From: CAZNHL01 sp964572965
Lineage (GTDB): Bacteria; Bacteroidota; Bacteroidia; Cytophagales; UBA9547
Direction of reading: 5' to 3'
DNA: 51,821 bases
Assembly (NCBI GenBank): GCA_964572965.1
Contig: CAZNHL010000024.1
Location: 1-51,821 of the forward strand
Shown here: in pieces, positions 41,501 to 49,158 of the stretch
How the letters are laid out: every line of letters starts with the position of its first letter
Numbering within the stretch: the stretch's first letter is position 1
Position numbers and translations under genes: made by a program
Notes under the pieces: generated by a model
Told to the model about the DNA's origin: nothing
The model's input: the letters and a program-made list of their open reading frames with translations, nothing else
Database searches by the model: none

Positions 41501-42318
41501 ACAAAAACGGTTTTGTCTTTTTCTGCCTTATCTTTTACTACTTTTTCAAATCCTTCAAACTCACATACGCTTAGTAAGCCTTTTTGGGATTTTAATTTTC
41601 GCTGATAATAGATTATCTCATCACGGAGTGAATGAATTAACTCTTTCGTCAAAAAAGAGTGATGTTCCCTTTGAACATTTACAATAGTATCAAATTCTTG
41701 AATATAAGCCTCCCGAGGATATACCTCATCCTTCACTCTAAAGTATTTCCTATCATCATTGTTCCTATAGGCTTCCGATAATTTTTCATAAAAAAACTGT
41801 CCAATAGTCTGATTACGTTCTTGCAACTGAGCATAACGACCTTTTACAGCTTGTACATATTCTGTATCCTTTTTATCGGCATTTGCCTCACTTCTTGCTG
41901 ACTTGTAGCCACGTTTCTGATTTAACATGTACAGAATCCTACCTAACTGCTCCGCTTCAATTGGCTGTAATGCAGCATCACTTCTCAACTTCCACAAATC
42001 AAGCATCGGAAGGTCAAATAACTCTTTGGATGGATAGATACCATTTAATTCCAAAGCTTTCTTTAAGCTGTATTTAAAATTATCATTTTTTTTCAGCTGT
42101 TTGCGATCGTAACCTTTTCGTTGAGTCTTTGTAGTTGTTCTTTCTTGATTTTTAGAAATCGCTTGGCCTTGTTTAAACTGGTCTCTTTCTTTAGAATCCA
42201 AAGGAATAATTCGACTACCCATTGCGATAATACGAACAGGCACACCTAGCTCATCAATCTCTATCAACGCCCACCCTATAGAGTTGGTACCTAAATCTAA
42301 TCCCAGTATGGTTTTCAT
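38506..42318 (-). CDS. cas9: CRISPR-associated endonuclease Cas9 (type II-C)
   Basis: A 1270-aa Cas9. RuvC-I is LGLDLGTNSIGW with Asp8. The Arg-rich bridge helix follows (ISKNQERTTTKTQRKGYDRK). RuvC-II is EVVIEMAREL with Glu553. The HNH domain has CIYCGN, then DVDHIVPKS with His643, Asn657 and Asn666. RuvC-III is HHSLDALTIACT with His829 and Asp832. All catalytic residues are present, so it should be an active DNA nuclease guided by crRNA:tracrRNA. It is the first gene of the cas cluster; no csn2 or cas4 is seen, which fits subtype II-C. Length is on the short side for Bacteroidota Cas9s (often about 1400 aa). Confidence 0.96.
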   Translation of the reverse strand: MKTILGLDLGTNSIGWALIEIDELGVPVRIIAMGSRIIPLDSKERDQFKQGQAISKNQERTTTKTQRKGYDRKQLKKNDNFKYSLKKALELNGIYPSKELFDLPMLDLWKLRSDAALQPIEAEQLGRILYMLNQKRGYKSARSEANADKKDTEYVQAVKGRYAQLQERNQTIGQFFYEKLSEAYRNNDDRKYFRVKDEVYPREAYIQEFDTIVNVQREHHSFLTKELIHSLRDEIIYYQRKLKSQKGLLSVCEFEGFEKVVKDKAEKDKTVFVGPKVAAKSNPVFQLCRIWETVNNINLKVKNPPTSKYKWSDRIPTLEEKNLLVEHLWKNDQLSFIDLLKILDLKKDEVYSNKQLLKGIKGNQIFTEIHKVIGENLLLRFDVNVILNGKDAYIYDRQTGEVLEERQGAEIDKEIEQEPFYQLWHTIYSIKDLEECKKALIKRFSLEEEIAERLSRIDFDKQGYGNKSIKAIRKTLPYLTAGYNLYEAESLAGYVSRSLAKNEIEKIGTDERLALLSKNSLRQPVVEKILNQMINVVNAIIEKHGKPSEVVIEMARELKQSKDERDAADKQNSFNKKVNDKVALALRGLGVPATKRFIEKYKFISPTRDKSWDTSQIVNQCIYCGNSFSLTEALTGDAFDVDHIVPKSLLFDDSQTNKVLVHRHCNSSKTNQTAYDYITKKGEVELNAYLERVDEWFRRGILSYSKMNRLKVSFEQYQERKMMNKETESDKKLWESFIDRNLKETQYITRKSREILQKVCSKVRVTEGNVTAKLRKLWGWEDVLLDLQLPKFKELEQTQMKEWSSDHGKRKHKKEEIANWSKRDDHRHHSLDALTIACTQQGFIQRINTLNASEVRNEMNREVEEAQIKFKEKMTLLESYLFLKRPFNTAQVAKAADEVLISFKPGKKVASISKLKAKGKNEATGVLTPRGALHEQSVYGKIKIIDKKKPLKYLFGSPETIIDKAIRDKVVYRIDEFEGDVKKALSSLKKTPVYLDEGKKIILETADCFKEEVVIKYKLDSLKAKDVPYIVDKKVRELVQQRLDEHNGKEKEAFKTTLWYNEVKQIPIKTVRCFTGLLSVEGIKKDENGTDIGYVVLGNNHHIAIYQDREGQLSQHSCTFWHAVERKKLKLPVVIEDTSVLWSNILDKELSQSFMDKLPADNLNLEYSLQQNEMFILGLSKEEAKKAVVENNKSLVSKHLYLVWSVSENNYWFRHHLETKNSDLKTTLGAKESKRYYLFKSVGAFLAQSPLKVKIDCLGDMSLPQISSNV

Positions 42319-42350
42319 AAATTTTCCAATGCTTAAAAATGTTATTCCGT

Positions 42351-42381
42351 GTTGAACAATTCAATAATTATATTACTTTTG
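42351..42381 (+). promoter_or_regulatory. Bacteroidota-type promoter for tracrRNA
   Basis: GTTG (42351-42354), a 19-nt spacer, then TACTTTTG (42374-42381). The second box fits the Bacteroidota -7 consensus TANNTTTG exactly, and the first matches TTTG at 3 of 4 positions. The expected start lies 5-7 nt after the box, at 42386-42388, which is where the anti-repeat begins. Confidence 0.7.
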
Positions 42382-42386
42382 ATTAT

Positions 42387-42453
42387 TGAAAGCAAATCAC
42401 AATAAGGATTATTCCGTTGTGAAAACATTTAAGGCGGGGCAACTCGCCTTTTT
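42387..42453 (+). ncRNA. tracrRNA
   Basis: TGAAAGCAAATCACAA (42387-42402) is the exact complement of CRISPR repeat positions 2-17; the next base, T, can wobble-pair with repeat G1. A small GGA-TTAT-TCC stem (42406-42415) and a GTTGTGAAAACATTTAAGG linker follow. A terminator stem ends it: AAGGCG (42431-42436) with CGCCTT (42445-42450), then T3. It is transcribed divergently from cas9. It would pair with pre-crRNA and load Cas9; RNase III trimming is the usual route in type II systems. Confidence 0.9.
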
Positions 42454-42516
42454 CTTTATAAGAAAAAGCCTCAGTTTTCACCAAGGCTCTCCTCTCAATT
42501 TAATCCTAAAATCTTA

Positions 42517-43584
42517 TTACTCATAATGCTCCACCGACTTTAACAATAAGTCTGCGTGGTGGTAGATACCATCTACATCAGAAATTTCCATTTTTGTTTC
42601 TGCTTTCTCTTTATCGAATAATGACAAGTACTTCTTACCGCCATTGAAGTGCAATCTGGCTAATGGCTTTCTATTATTATCATCAAGTAAGATGCCGAAG
42701 TAAGATTTTGTATCACGTCCCACTATTCTGGTTACAGCAAATTTTTGTCTGAGAATTGATCGTATTACCAGATAACCTTCTTTTTCCTCTTCCGAAGTTT
42801 CTATTCCACTATCCTTATCAGTATTTTCAAATTGTTCAGCCAGCCTTACCGCTTCTTCTTTATCTGTCACCTCTTCTTTTTCAAGAACTGATTTCAATCT
42901 CTCACTAATAAGCTCTGACACAAACTGGCCTGATGACTTTTTAACAATCTCAGTAAACTGGTTCATCACTTTTTCAGTAGCTTTTCCATCATAAACCTGG
43001 CTTACAAAAAACTTCACGAAGTTGGATGTTGGATTTTTAAACTCGGTAGTCAGTATTTTACGGATGGAGTTAGAATACTTAAGCTCACTCGCAGTATTTA
43101 CAATATTCTCTATATCAAAATATGACTTGTGAAACTTTTGCAGTTCAACAACTTCTGTATCCTTGATTTCTGTGATACTAAACTCAAAAAATGGATTTTC
43201 ATCCATCTTATTTGTTTCTACAAGATCAGTATAAAAGCGATAAGTAAGACCATTCGTCAATAAACCAAATTTTGCCTTTGTAGTATGGAAATACCGGAAA
43301 AGCTGAGAGCTGTGTGGATCTAATTTCTCTTTATAATGTTTACACTCAACCAATATCACAGGCTGATCATCTTTTAAAATTGCGTAATCAACTTTTTCGC
43401 CTTTTTTAATTCCGATATCTGCAATAAACTCAGGGTTTACTTCAAAAGGGTTGAATACGTCGTAGCCCAATATTTGTATAAAAGGCATTACAAGGGAAGT
43501 TTTGGTGGCTTCTTCTGTGTTAATTTGTGGCAACATCTTCTCCACCCGAGAAGCAAGTTGCTTAATCTGATCTTTGAAATCCAT
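42517..43584 (-). CDS. PD-(D/E)XK nuclease-like protein (type I restriction HSDR_N type)
   Basis: A 355-aa protein. Residues 1-170 match the N-terminal nuclease domain of type I restriction R subunits: TKTSLVMPFIQILGYDVFNP, EFIADIGIKKGEKVDYAIL and PVILVECKHY, giving the D...E-x-K nuclease core, then FRYFHTTKAKFGLLTNGLTY. The helicase motor and the other R-subunit parts are absent. The C-terminal half is an unassigned helical plus strand region (YLVIRSILRQKFAVTRIVGR; SYFGILLDDNNRKPLARLHF) like the mobile-element or DUF4357-like ends of similar stand-alone proteins. It lies next to the tracrRNA and may belong to the same defence island. No methylase or specificity subunit is nearby. Confidence 0.75.
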   Translation of the reverse strand: MDFKDQIKQLASRVEKMLPQINTEEATKTSLVMPFIQILGYDVFNPFEVNPEFIADIGIKKGEKVDYAILKDDQPVILVECKHYKEKLDPHSSQLFRYFHTTKAKFGLLTNGLTYRFYTDLVETNKMDENPFFEFSITEIKDTEVVELQKFHKSYFDIENIVNTASELKYSNSIRKILTTEFKNPTSNFVKFFVSQVYDGKATEKVMNQFTEIVKKSSGQFVSELISERLKSVLEKEEVTDKEEAVRLAEQFENTDKDSGIETSEEEKEGYLVIRSILRQKFAVTRIVGRDTKSYFGILLDDNNRKPLARLHFNGGKKYLSLFDKEKAETKMEISDVDGIYHHADLLLKSVEHYE

Positions 43585-43750
43585 TCTGGTATATATTTAT
43601 ATTGAACAATGCTAACTGGATAATAAAAAAATATTGCTGATTTAATGATATATGAGTACCCACAAGTTAACAAAAACAAACAAATACTATTGATTATTAA
43701 ACATTTAAATTAAAAATATCTAAACAGATTTATTACATGTTTCTTTCAGA

Positions 43751-43784
43751 GAAACGGCCCATGGTTTAATCCATGGGCCGTTTC
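43751..43784. terminator. Perfect 14-bp hairpin
   Basis: GAAACGGCCCATGG and CCATGGGCCGTTTC pair exactly around TTTAAT. It lies between the nuclease gene start region and the 3' end of the gene at 43812, and would terminate that minus-strand gene. Confidence 0.75.
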
Positions 43785-43811
43785 GTTATATATTACATAA
43801 AGACCGGAATC

Positions 43812-44693
43812 TTAATTTTTATGATAATCATTCCACTGCTGCAAAAGAAATTCCTCAATACCCTTTATTTCTTCCGGTGACAAAAGCGCTTCAAAGTGAT
43901 TTGTGTAAGATACGACATCACTTTCATAGTAATCTTTATCACCGTCTTCCAATCTGAATGTAAAATTACTCCATGACAAAAACTCGGTTCTGATGTTTGC
44001 TAAAAATGCTTTTCTGTTTTCAGGTACGGCGTAGTAATCGGCTAAGCCTTCCTTCACAAAGGATTCAAACTGTTCTTTTCCCTCCTGCCCGCAGCAACTG
44101 ACATTTCTGGCAATAGCTAGTTTGGAAGTTTCCTCGCACCAGCCATATTTCTCAATAATTTCTATAATATGCCAGCGTTGCATCACTTCACTGTCCATAT
44201 CGTTTGTTCTTAAAAAGTCGATGTAATCGGCAATCCATTTTTTGTCGCGCAACACCAGAGAGAGTATCGCAAAAGTACCTGCCGGGTGCGATTCGTATTC
44301 ATCATTTTCGGGCATCATCACACGGCTGCCTTCATCCCCTTTCTCTGTTGCCCTGATGTATTCCAACATAGCACCAGCTAGTGAATCATACGGAGCAGCT
44401 TCTTTAAAAATCTTTTCTTCATCAAAATTAAGGGCCTTTTTACCAGGAACTTTATAGGCTATTTTAAAACTTACAGAAACCAGTTTATTTCCCTCCGGGA
44501 CATCCTCATCCGGATATAAAGGTTTTACATCATTTACGGATGAAATCATGGCCTCAATAACAGCTTTACAATCATTCTCTGAGAAACCTGCTGAAGACAA
44601 ATCTTTAGATACACTTTTCTTCTGAATCTTTTTTATTTCATCGTAGTCAGAATTATATCCCAACGCCTGCATCTTTATCAGTATTTCATCCAT
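43812..44693 (-). CDS. Unrecognised 293-aa acidic protein
   Basis: The protein begins MDEILIKMQALGYNSDYDEI, a helical acidic N-terminus. A strand-rich middle (LVSVSFKIAYKVPGKKALNF) is followed by helices (DSLAGAMLEYIRATEKGDEG; FAILSLVLRDKKWIADYIDF; VMQRWHIIEIIEKYGWCEET). It ends with an acidic helix and a short Lys tail. It resembles immunity-like proteins of the Bacteroidota, but I cannot name the family. No signal peptide or metal motif beyond a CC pair. It is read away from the three tandem paralogues that follow on the other strand. Confidence 0.5.
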   Translation of the reverse strand: MDEILIKMQALGYNSDYDEIKKIQKKSVSKDLSSAGFSENDCKAVIEAMISSVNDVKPLYPDEDVPEGNKLVSVSFKIAYKVPGKKALNFDEEKIFKEAAPYDSLAGAMLEYIRATEKGDEGSRVMMPENDEYESHPAGTFAILSLVLRDKKWIADYIDFLRTNDMDSEVMQRWHIIEIIEKYGWCEETSKLAIARNVSCCGQEGKEQFESFVKEGLADYYAVPENRKAFLANIRTEFLSWSNFTFRLEDGDKDYYESDVVSYTNHFEALLSPEEIKGIEEFLLQQWNDYHKN

Positions 44694-45016
44694 ATAATCA
44701 AAAACTTAAAAGGTTATAAAAGCTATAGTTAAAAATAAAACTAAAGTACTCCACTCTACCGCAGCATTTACCTTGGCAAAAAAACCTGTAACACAAATGC
44801 ATCACAAGAATTTCCATTATGCAAAAAATAATACTCTCAAACAATTACATAGTTAAATTATTCATAAATAAAGTATAAAAAGAATAAACAACTCTCAAAA
44901 TAAAACCCACTCCATGATTCTTTCTTAAGTAAATACTTCGTATCTACAACCCTGTGTTTCTATCAACGACACTTTGTTTTTGTAAATTAGAATATATAAG
45001 TAAAAAGCCTGAGACG
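44694..45016. other. A/T-rich spacer with no gene seen
   Basis: This 323-nt spacer separates the divergent gene at 43812 and the first paralogue. It is strongly A/T-rich. A CACTTTGTTTTTGTAAATTA stretch just before the paralogue start carries a TTTG box, but no clear TANNTTTG partner at the right distance. No hairpin or repeat is evident. Confidence 0.5.
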
Positions 45017-46174
45017 ATGACCTCACTACTTGAAAAGATACAAGAAGAGTTTAACCATCTTCAGGAAGTATTTACTTCCATGAAACAGGCGATTGATAGT
45101 AATGATACGCTCGTTACATTCATGGCAAGGCATCCGCTTTTCGAGATAGAGCCTTTTGAGTCTTTACTGAGAAATGAGTTGATTACAGAAGAGGAACGGG
45201 CATTATTATTTGTACAGGACCCGAAGGAGGTCAATCCTGAATGGGAAACGTTATACCTGTTTCGGGCAGCCCCACAAAGCCAGCGGATATACCACCGAAT
45301 AAGCTACGATGAAGATAGAAACCGGAAAGAAACCGTCTTTGACTATAAAGACAATTACCATAAAAGTCTTACGCTGCATGCATATGGTGAAAGGGTTCTT
45401 CCTAAGAGTGTCTGTTATGTGTTTTTCAAAAATAGCCTCCCCGATATTTACCTTGAATGTACTCCCAGCGGTATTCTATCCAGAAAATATCGTATAGAAA
45501 ATAATCGTCTATCAGGCTACCATGAAACGAGCAATTATTCCCGTTATGTTTGTGATGTTGTGTTTGAATACAATGAATTGGGGACAATAGAACTGATTAA
45601 AAAATACGTACAAGGCGAGAGTCCGGAACGTCCGGAAATTTTGTTTAAACGCCCTGAACCCGGGCTTACACAGGAAGCAGTGTTCAGGGCCATAGAAGAT
45701 TTTCTTGTCGAACGTATCACGGAAGAGTTACAACGTGTACGAATCGAAGGAGAAGTTTACTTTCTGATGATGGAGTATTATATGCCGGACGCCTTCCCTC
45801 CTGAGATAAGAACAGGTCTTGTTGCTGACCTTAAAGCTCCCTTTGAAACGATGGACCTGCATCAGTTATATTGTAATTACTCCGCAACAAATACGCTGCA
45901 ACTGGACCTGTACGATGAAAAAACAGAATACCTCTATTTATTCTATTATCGCGCCTACAACTATAAAACCTACAAAAGACAAACCTTTGAATACTGGAAC
46001 GACCAAATACGTCAGGTATATCTGAAGGTCTGTCAGCGCCTGATGTATATTGACTTCTCCGCTTCTTTCAAAACATCGGAACATTTTCTGATACTTGCAC
46101 AGGGTGATTACAAGTTTGATTTGGAGTTTTTTCATCAAAAAATGACTAACTATAAAAAAGAGAAACTGATATAA
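45017..46174 (+). CDS. Tandem paralogue 1 (unknown family)
   Basis: ATG at 45017 (MTSLLEKIQEEFNHLQEVFT) matches the starts of the next two genes, so the longer frame from 44954 is not used; 385 aa. Shared landmarks are LVTFMARHPLFEIEPFESLL, NELITEEERALLFVQDPKEV, FKRPEPGLTQEAVFRAIEDF, YFLMMEYYMPDAFPPEIRTG, PFETMDLHQLYC, and the end SEHFLILAQGDYKFDLEFFH. The protein is mixed alpha/beta, acidic, without signal peptide. I do not recognise the family. Tandem triplication with about 60 percent similarity by eye suggests a gene amplified for diversity. Confidence 0.6.
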   Translation: MTSLLEKIQEEFNHLQEVFTSMKQAIDSNDTLVTFMARHPLFEIEPFESLLRNELITEEERALLFVQDPKEVNPEWETLYLFRAAPQSQRIYHRISYDEDRNRKETVFDYKDNYHKSLTLHAYGERVLPKSVCYVFFKNSLPDIYLECTPSGILSRKYRIENNRLSGYHETSNYSRYVCDVVFEYNELGTIELIKKYVQGESPERPEILFKRPEPGLTQEAVFRAIEDFLVERITEELQRVRIEGEVYFLMMEYYMPDAFPPEIRTGLVADLKAPFETMDLHQLYCNYSATNTLQLDLYDEKTEYLYLFYYRAYNYKTYKRQTFEYWNDQIRQVYLKVCQRLMYIDFSASFKTSEHFLILAQGDYKFDLEFFHQKMTNYKKEKLI

Positions 46175-46218
46175 GTTGCTAAACTTTAAACCTGTTGCAA
46201 TATATCAGGAAATGAATA

Positions 46219-47394
46219 ATGACGACTTTACTTGAAAATATACAAAAGGAATTCAACAATCTGCCGCAAGAGTTTGCTGCCATTAAGCAGACTATTCTTA
46301 ATGACAACTCTCTGGTTACCTACATGGCAAGGCACCCTCTCTTTGAGATAGAGCCTTTTGAGAGTTTGCTGCGGAATGAGCTGATTACAGAAGAGGAACG
46401 TAATTTGTTATTTGTACAGGACGAGAAGGAGGTGAATATCCCATATGAAAAGTTGTATACCTTCATCTCTGACCCTGAAAACCAGCGCATACACCATAGG
46501 GTCTGTTATGATGAGAACCAAAACCGACACGAAACAGTCTTTACCTATGAAGAAAATTCTCATAAAAGTCTTACCCTTCATGTATATGGAGAAAGGATTC
46601 TTCTTCATAATGTCTGTCATCTATTCTTCAAAAACGGCATTCCTGACCTTTACCTGGAATGTACCCATAGAGGTGTACGTTCAAAAAAATACCGAATAGA
46701 AAACCAACGCATAGTAGGATTTCATGCAACACATACTTTTTTCTCCAGCGTCAGTGATGTGGTATTTGAATACGATGCATCGGGTGCTATTGACCTGATT
46801 AAAGAATATAGAAAGGGAGAAAATCCTGACCGCCCCGAGATTTTATTTAAACGTCCGGAACCGGGGCTTACGCTGGAAACGGCGTTCAAGGCAATGGAAG
46901 ATTTTCTTGTCGAACGTATCACGGAAGAAGTGCTCCAACGTGTGTCTATCAATGAAGAAGTGTATTTTCTGATGATGGAGTATTGTATGCCGGAGGCTTT
47001 TCCGCCTGAACTGGTAATTGGTGTTACCTCTGACCTTAAAGCACCTTTTGAAACACTCAATATAAATGAGTTATACTATCCCGAGACTATTCGCCACCAC
47101 TCCGCAGAAGGTACATTACAGGTAGACCTCTATGACGAGGAAATGCAATACCTCTTTTTATTGTATTACCGGGCCTATAACTATATGAACTATGAGAGAA
47201 AAACCTTTGAATACTGGGACGAAAAAGTAAAACAGGTATACCTCAAGGTATGTCAGCGACTGATGCATGCTGACTTTTCCGGTTCTTTTAATCGTTCAGA
47301 ACATTTTTTAGTATTAGCCAGGGAAGGTAGTAATTTTGATGTAGACTATTTCCATGAACGGATGAGTAAGTATAAAGACGAACAACTACCATAA
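46219..47394 (+). CDS. Tandem paralogue 2 (unknown family)
   Basis: A 391-aa protein starting MTTLLENIQKEFNNLPQEFA. It carries every landmark of its neighbours: SLVTYMARHPLFEIEPFESL, LFKRPEPGLTLETAFKAMED, YCMPEAFPPELVIGVTSDLK, YERKTFEYWDEKVKQVYLKV and SEHFLVLAREGSNFDVDYFH. It differs most from the others around residues 60-110 and 165-185 (HATHTFFSSVSDVVFEYDAS). It starts 44 nt after paralogue 1, so they are probably one transcript. Confidence 0.6.
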   Translation: MTTLLENIQKEFNNLPQEFAAIKQTILNDNSLVTYMARHPLFEIEPFESLLRNELITEEERNLLFVQDEKEVNIPYEKLYTFISDPENQRIHHRVCYDENQNRHETVFTYEENSHKSLTLHVYGERILLHNVCHLFFKNGIPDLYLECTHRGVRSKKYRIENQRIVGFHATHTFFSSVSDVVFEYDASGAIDLIKEYRKGENPDRPEILFKRPEPGLTLETAFKAMEDFLVERITEEVLQRVSINEEVYFLMMEYCMPEAFPPELVIGVTSDLKAPFETLNINELYYPETIRHHSAEGTLQVDLYDEEMQYLFLLYYRAYNYMNYERKTFEYWDEKVKQVYLKVCQRLMHADFSGSFNRSEHFLVLAREGSNFDVDYFHERMSKYKDEQLP

Positions 47395-47445
47395 GCTTTA
47401 CACCTTAGTAGTCTCTTCTTTTCTTACAAACAAATAACTTTCACA

Positions 47446-48621
47446 ATGAATACATTGCTTGAAAAAATACAACAGGAGTTCGATAATCTGCCGGAAGCGT
47501 TTGCAGCTATCAGGCAGACTATTGAAAGTAAAGACTCTCTGGTTACCTACATGGCAAGGCATCCGTTCTTTGAAATAGAACCTTTTGAAGATTTGCTCAA
47601 AAATGAGCTGATTACAGAGGAGCAGCGTAAGCTTTTATTTGTGACGGACCCGACGGATGTTGATATTTCATACGAAGAGCTATATACGTTTACCGCAGAC
47701 CCTAAAAGTAATCGTATAGTTCATAGAATAAAGCATTTAGAAAATCAGAACCGGCACGAAACTGTCTTTGTCTATGAAGAAGATTTTCATAAAAGTCTCA
47801 CACTCTCTGTCTATGGAGAAAGAGTTGTTCTTCACAATGTCTGTCATCTATTCTTTAAAAACGGTATTCCCGACCTTTATCTGGAATGTACACATAGTGG
47901 TATCACATTAAAAAAATACGGGACAGAAAACGGGCGCCTAACCGGTTACCATCAAAAAGACACTTTTTCCAATTACATCTGCAATGTTGCATTTCTGTAT
48001 GATACATCCGGCAACATTGACGTTATAAAAAAATATGTAAAAGGTGAAAACCCCAACCGTCCTGAGATTCTGTTTAAACGTCCGGAACCGGGACTTACGC
48101 TGGATATTGCCTTTAAAAAGATGGAAGACTTCTTTGTAAATCGCATCAGAGAAGTAGTACAGCAACATGTTCGTATCAATGAACAGGCCTATTGTTTACT
48201 TCTTGAATACTGCATGCCTGAGGCTTTTCCTCCCGAACTGGCCATAGGTGTTGTCCCCGACCTGGAAGGGCCCTGGGAGACATTGAAAATTCATCAGAAA
48301 TACAATACTCCTGACCTTCGTTACTATTATTACTCTGACGAAGACAAAGTACTCATAGACCTTTACGATGAAGAGATACAATACCTCTTTTTACTTTATT
48401 ACCGAGGTTACAACTACTTTAAATACGAGAGACTAACCTTTGAATATTGGGACGAAAAAGTAAAGCAGGTATACCTGAATATATGCCAACGTCTGATGCA
48501 TGTTGACTTTTCAATTTCTTTTAACCGTTCAGAACACTTTCTGGTATTGGCAAGAGGAAGTGGTTATTACGATGCTGACTACTTTTACTATCAAATGAGA
48601 GATTACAAAAAGTACTGTTAG
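47446..48621 (+). CDS. Tandem paralogue 3 (unknown family)
   Basis: A 391-aa protein starting MNTLLEKIQQEFDNLPEAFA, with the same order of landmarks (YMARHPFFEIEPFEDLLKNE; FKRPEPGLTLDIAFKKMEDF; EYCMPEAFPPELAIGVVPDL; FNRSEHFLVLARGSGYYDAD). It resembles paralogue 2 more than paralogue 1, which fits stepwise duplication. It starts 51 nt after paralogue 2. Function unknown. Confidence 0.6.
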   Translation: MNTLLEKIQQEFDNLPEAFAAIRQTIESKDSLVTYMARHPFFEIEPFEDLLKNELITEEQRKLLFVTDPTDVDISYEELYTFTADPKSNRIVHRIKHLENQNRHETVFVYEEDFHKSLTLSVYGERVVLHNVCHLFFKNGIPDLYLECTHSGITLKKYGTENGRLTGYHQKDTFSNYICNVAFLYDTSGNIDVIKKYVKGENPNRPEILFKRPEPGLTLDIAFKKMEDFFVNRIREVVQQHVRINEQAYCLLLEYCMPEAFPPELAIGVVPDLEGPWETLKIHQKYNTPDLRYYYYSDEDKVLIDLYDEEIQYLFLLYYRGYNYFKYERLTFEYWDEKVKQVYLNICQRLMHVDFSISFNRSEHFLVLARGSGYYDADYFYYQMRDYKKYC

Positions 48622-48660
48622 CTCTATAGTTTTTTGCTCGGTCTATTGAAAATTGAGTAA

Positions 48661-48681
48661 CGCCATCATTTTAAACAATGG
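48661..48681. terminator. Imperfect hairpin between convergent genes
   Basis: CGCCATCATTTTAAACAATGG is a decayed relative of the perfect GACGCCATCGTTT hairpin at 13755-13781. It lies in the 62-nt gap between paralogue 3 (plus) and the DUF6557-like gene (minus). Confidence 0.4.
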
Positions 48682-48683
48682 TA

Positions 48684-49115
48684 TCACTTTTCTTCTCTTC
48701 TTATTTCTGAAAGTTTTTTCTGAATTTCTTTCTGGTCAAAACCTGCCCAAGTCATTTCGTAAAGGCAATGGGCTATAATTTCAGGCTCCGTAAATTCTGT
48801 TATTGTCTGTTGCTGAATGGTCATTCCAAGCCATTTTTCCCATCGGACATATTCCAGAGCAAGAGGTTCAGAAGCTTCTTCTTTTGACTTTCTATCTATT
48901 CCATATACGTCTATGAAAGAAGAGTCCTCTGCGTCATCCTCTCGGGCAGACTGTATCACTATTTCAATGGTATCCTCTTCCGCTTCCATTTCCTGAAGAT
49001 GCTGAAATACGTTTTGATACGCTTTGCTATCTTCTATCTTATCTGGATATATTTTTAAAAGTATGTTTTCAACCTCCGGCCAGTCATTCGTTTTTACAAT
49101 ATCAGATAGTATCAT
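48684..49115 (-). CDS. DUF6557-like small acidic protein
   Basis: A 143-aa acidic protein: DIVKTNDWPEVENILLKIYP, then SKAYQNVFQHLQEMEAEEDT, EYVRWEKWLGMTI and EPEIIAHCLYEMTWAGFDQK then EIQKKL. The EIIAHCLYEMTxxGF signature matches the DUF6557 family as I remember it. Cytoplasmic; function unknown, though such small acidic proteins often sit with polymorphic toxin or immunity genes. It is minus-strand and lies 43 nt after the membrane/TPR gene. Confidence 0.55.
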   Translation of the reverse strand: MILSDIVKTNDWPEVENILLKIYPDKIEDSKAYQNVFQHLQEMEAEEDTIEIVIQSAREDDAEDSSFIDVYGIDRKSKEEASEPLALEYVRWEKWLGMTIQQQTITEFTEPEIIAHCLYEMTWAGFDQKEIQKKLSEIRREEK

Positions 49116-49158
49116 AGTTATTTATTACTAATTAAAATTATGCCGATGTTCAGCTTCC

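Noticed and set aside
42517..43584. Complete type I restriction system
   Set aside because: Only an HSDR_N-type nuclease domain is present; no helicase motor, methylase or specificity subunit lies nearby.
43584..45017. Csn2 or Cas4 gene that would make this type II-A or II-B
   Set aside because: Neither adaptation gene is present near the array or cas genes; cas9, cas1 and cas2 alone fit type II-C.
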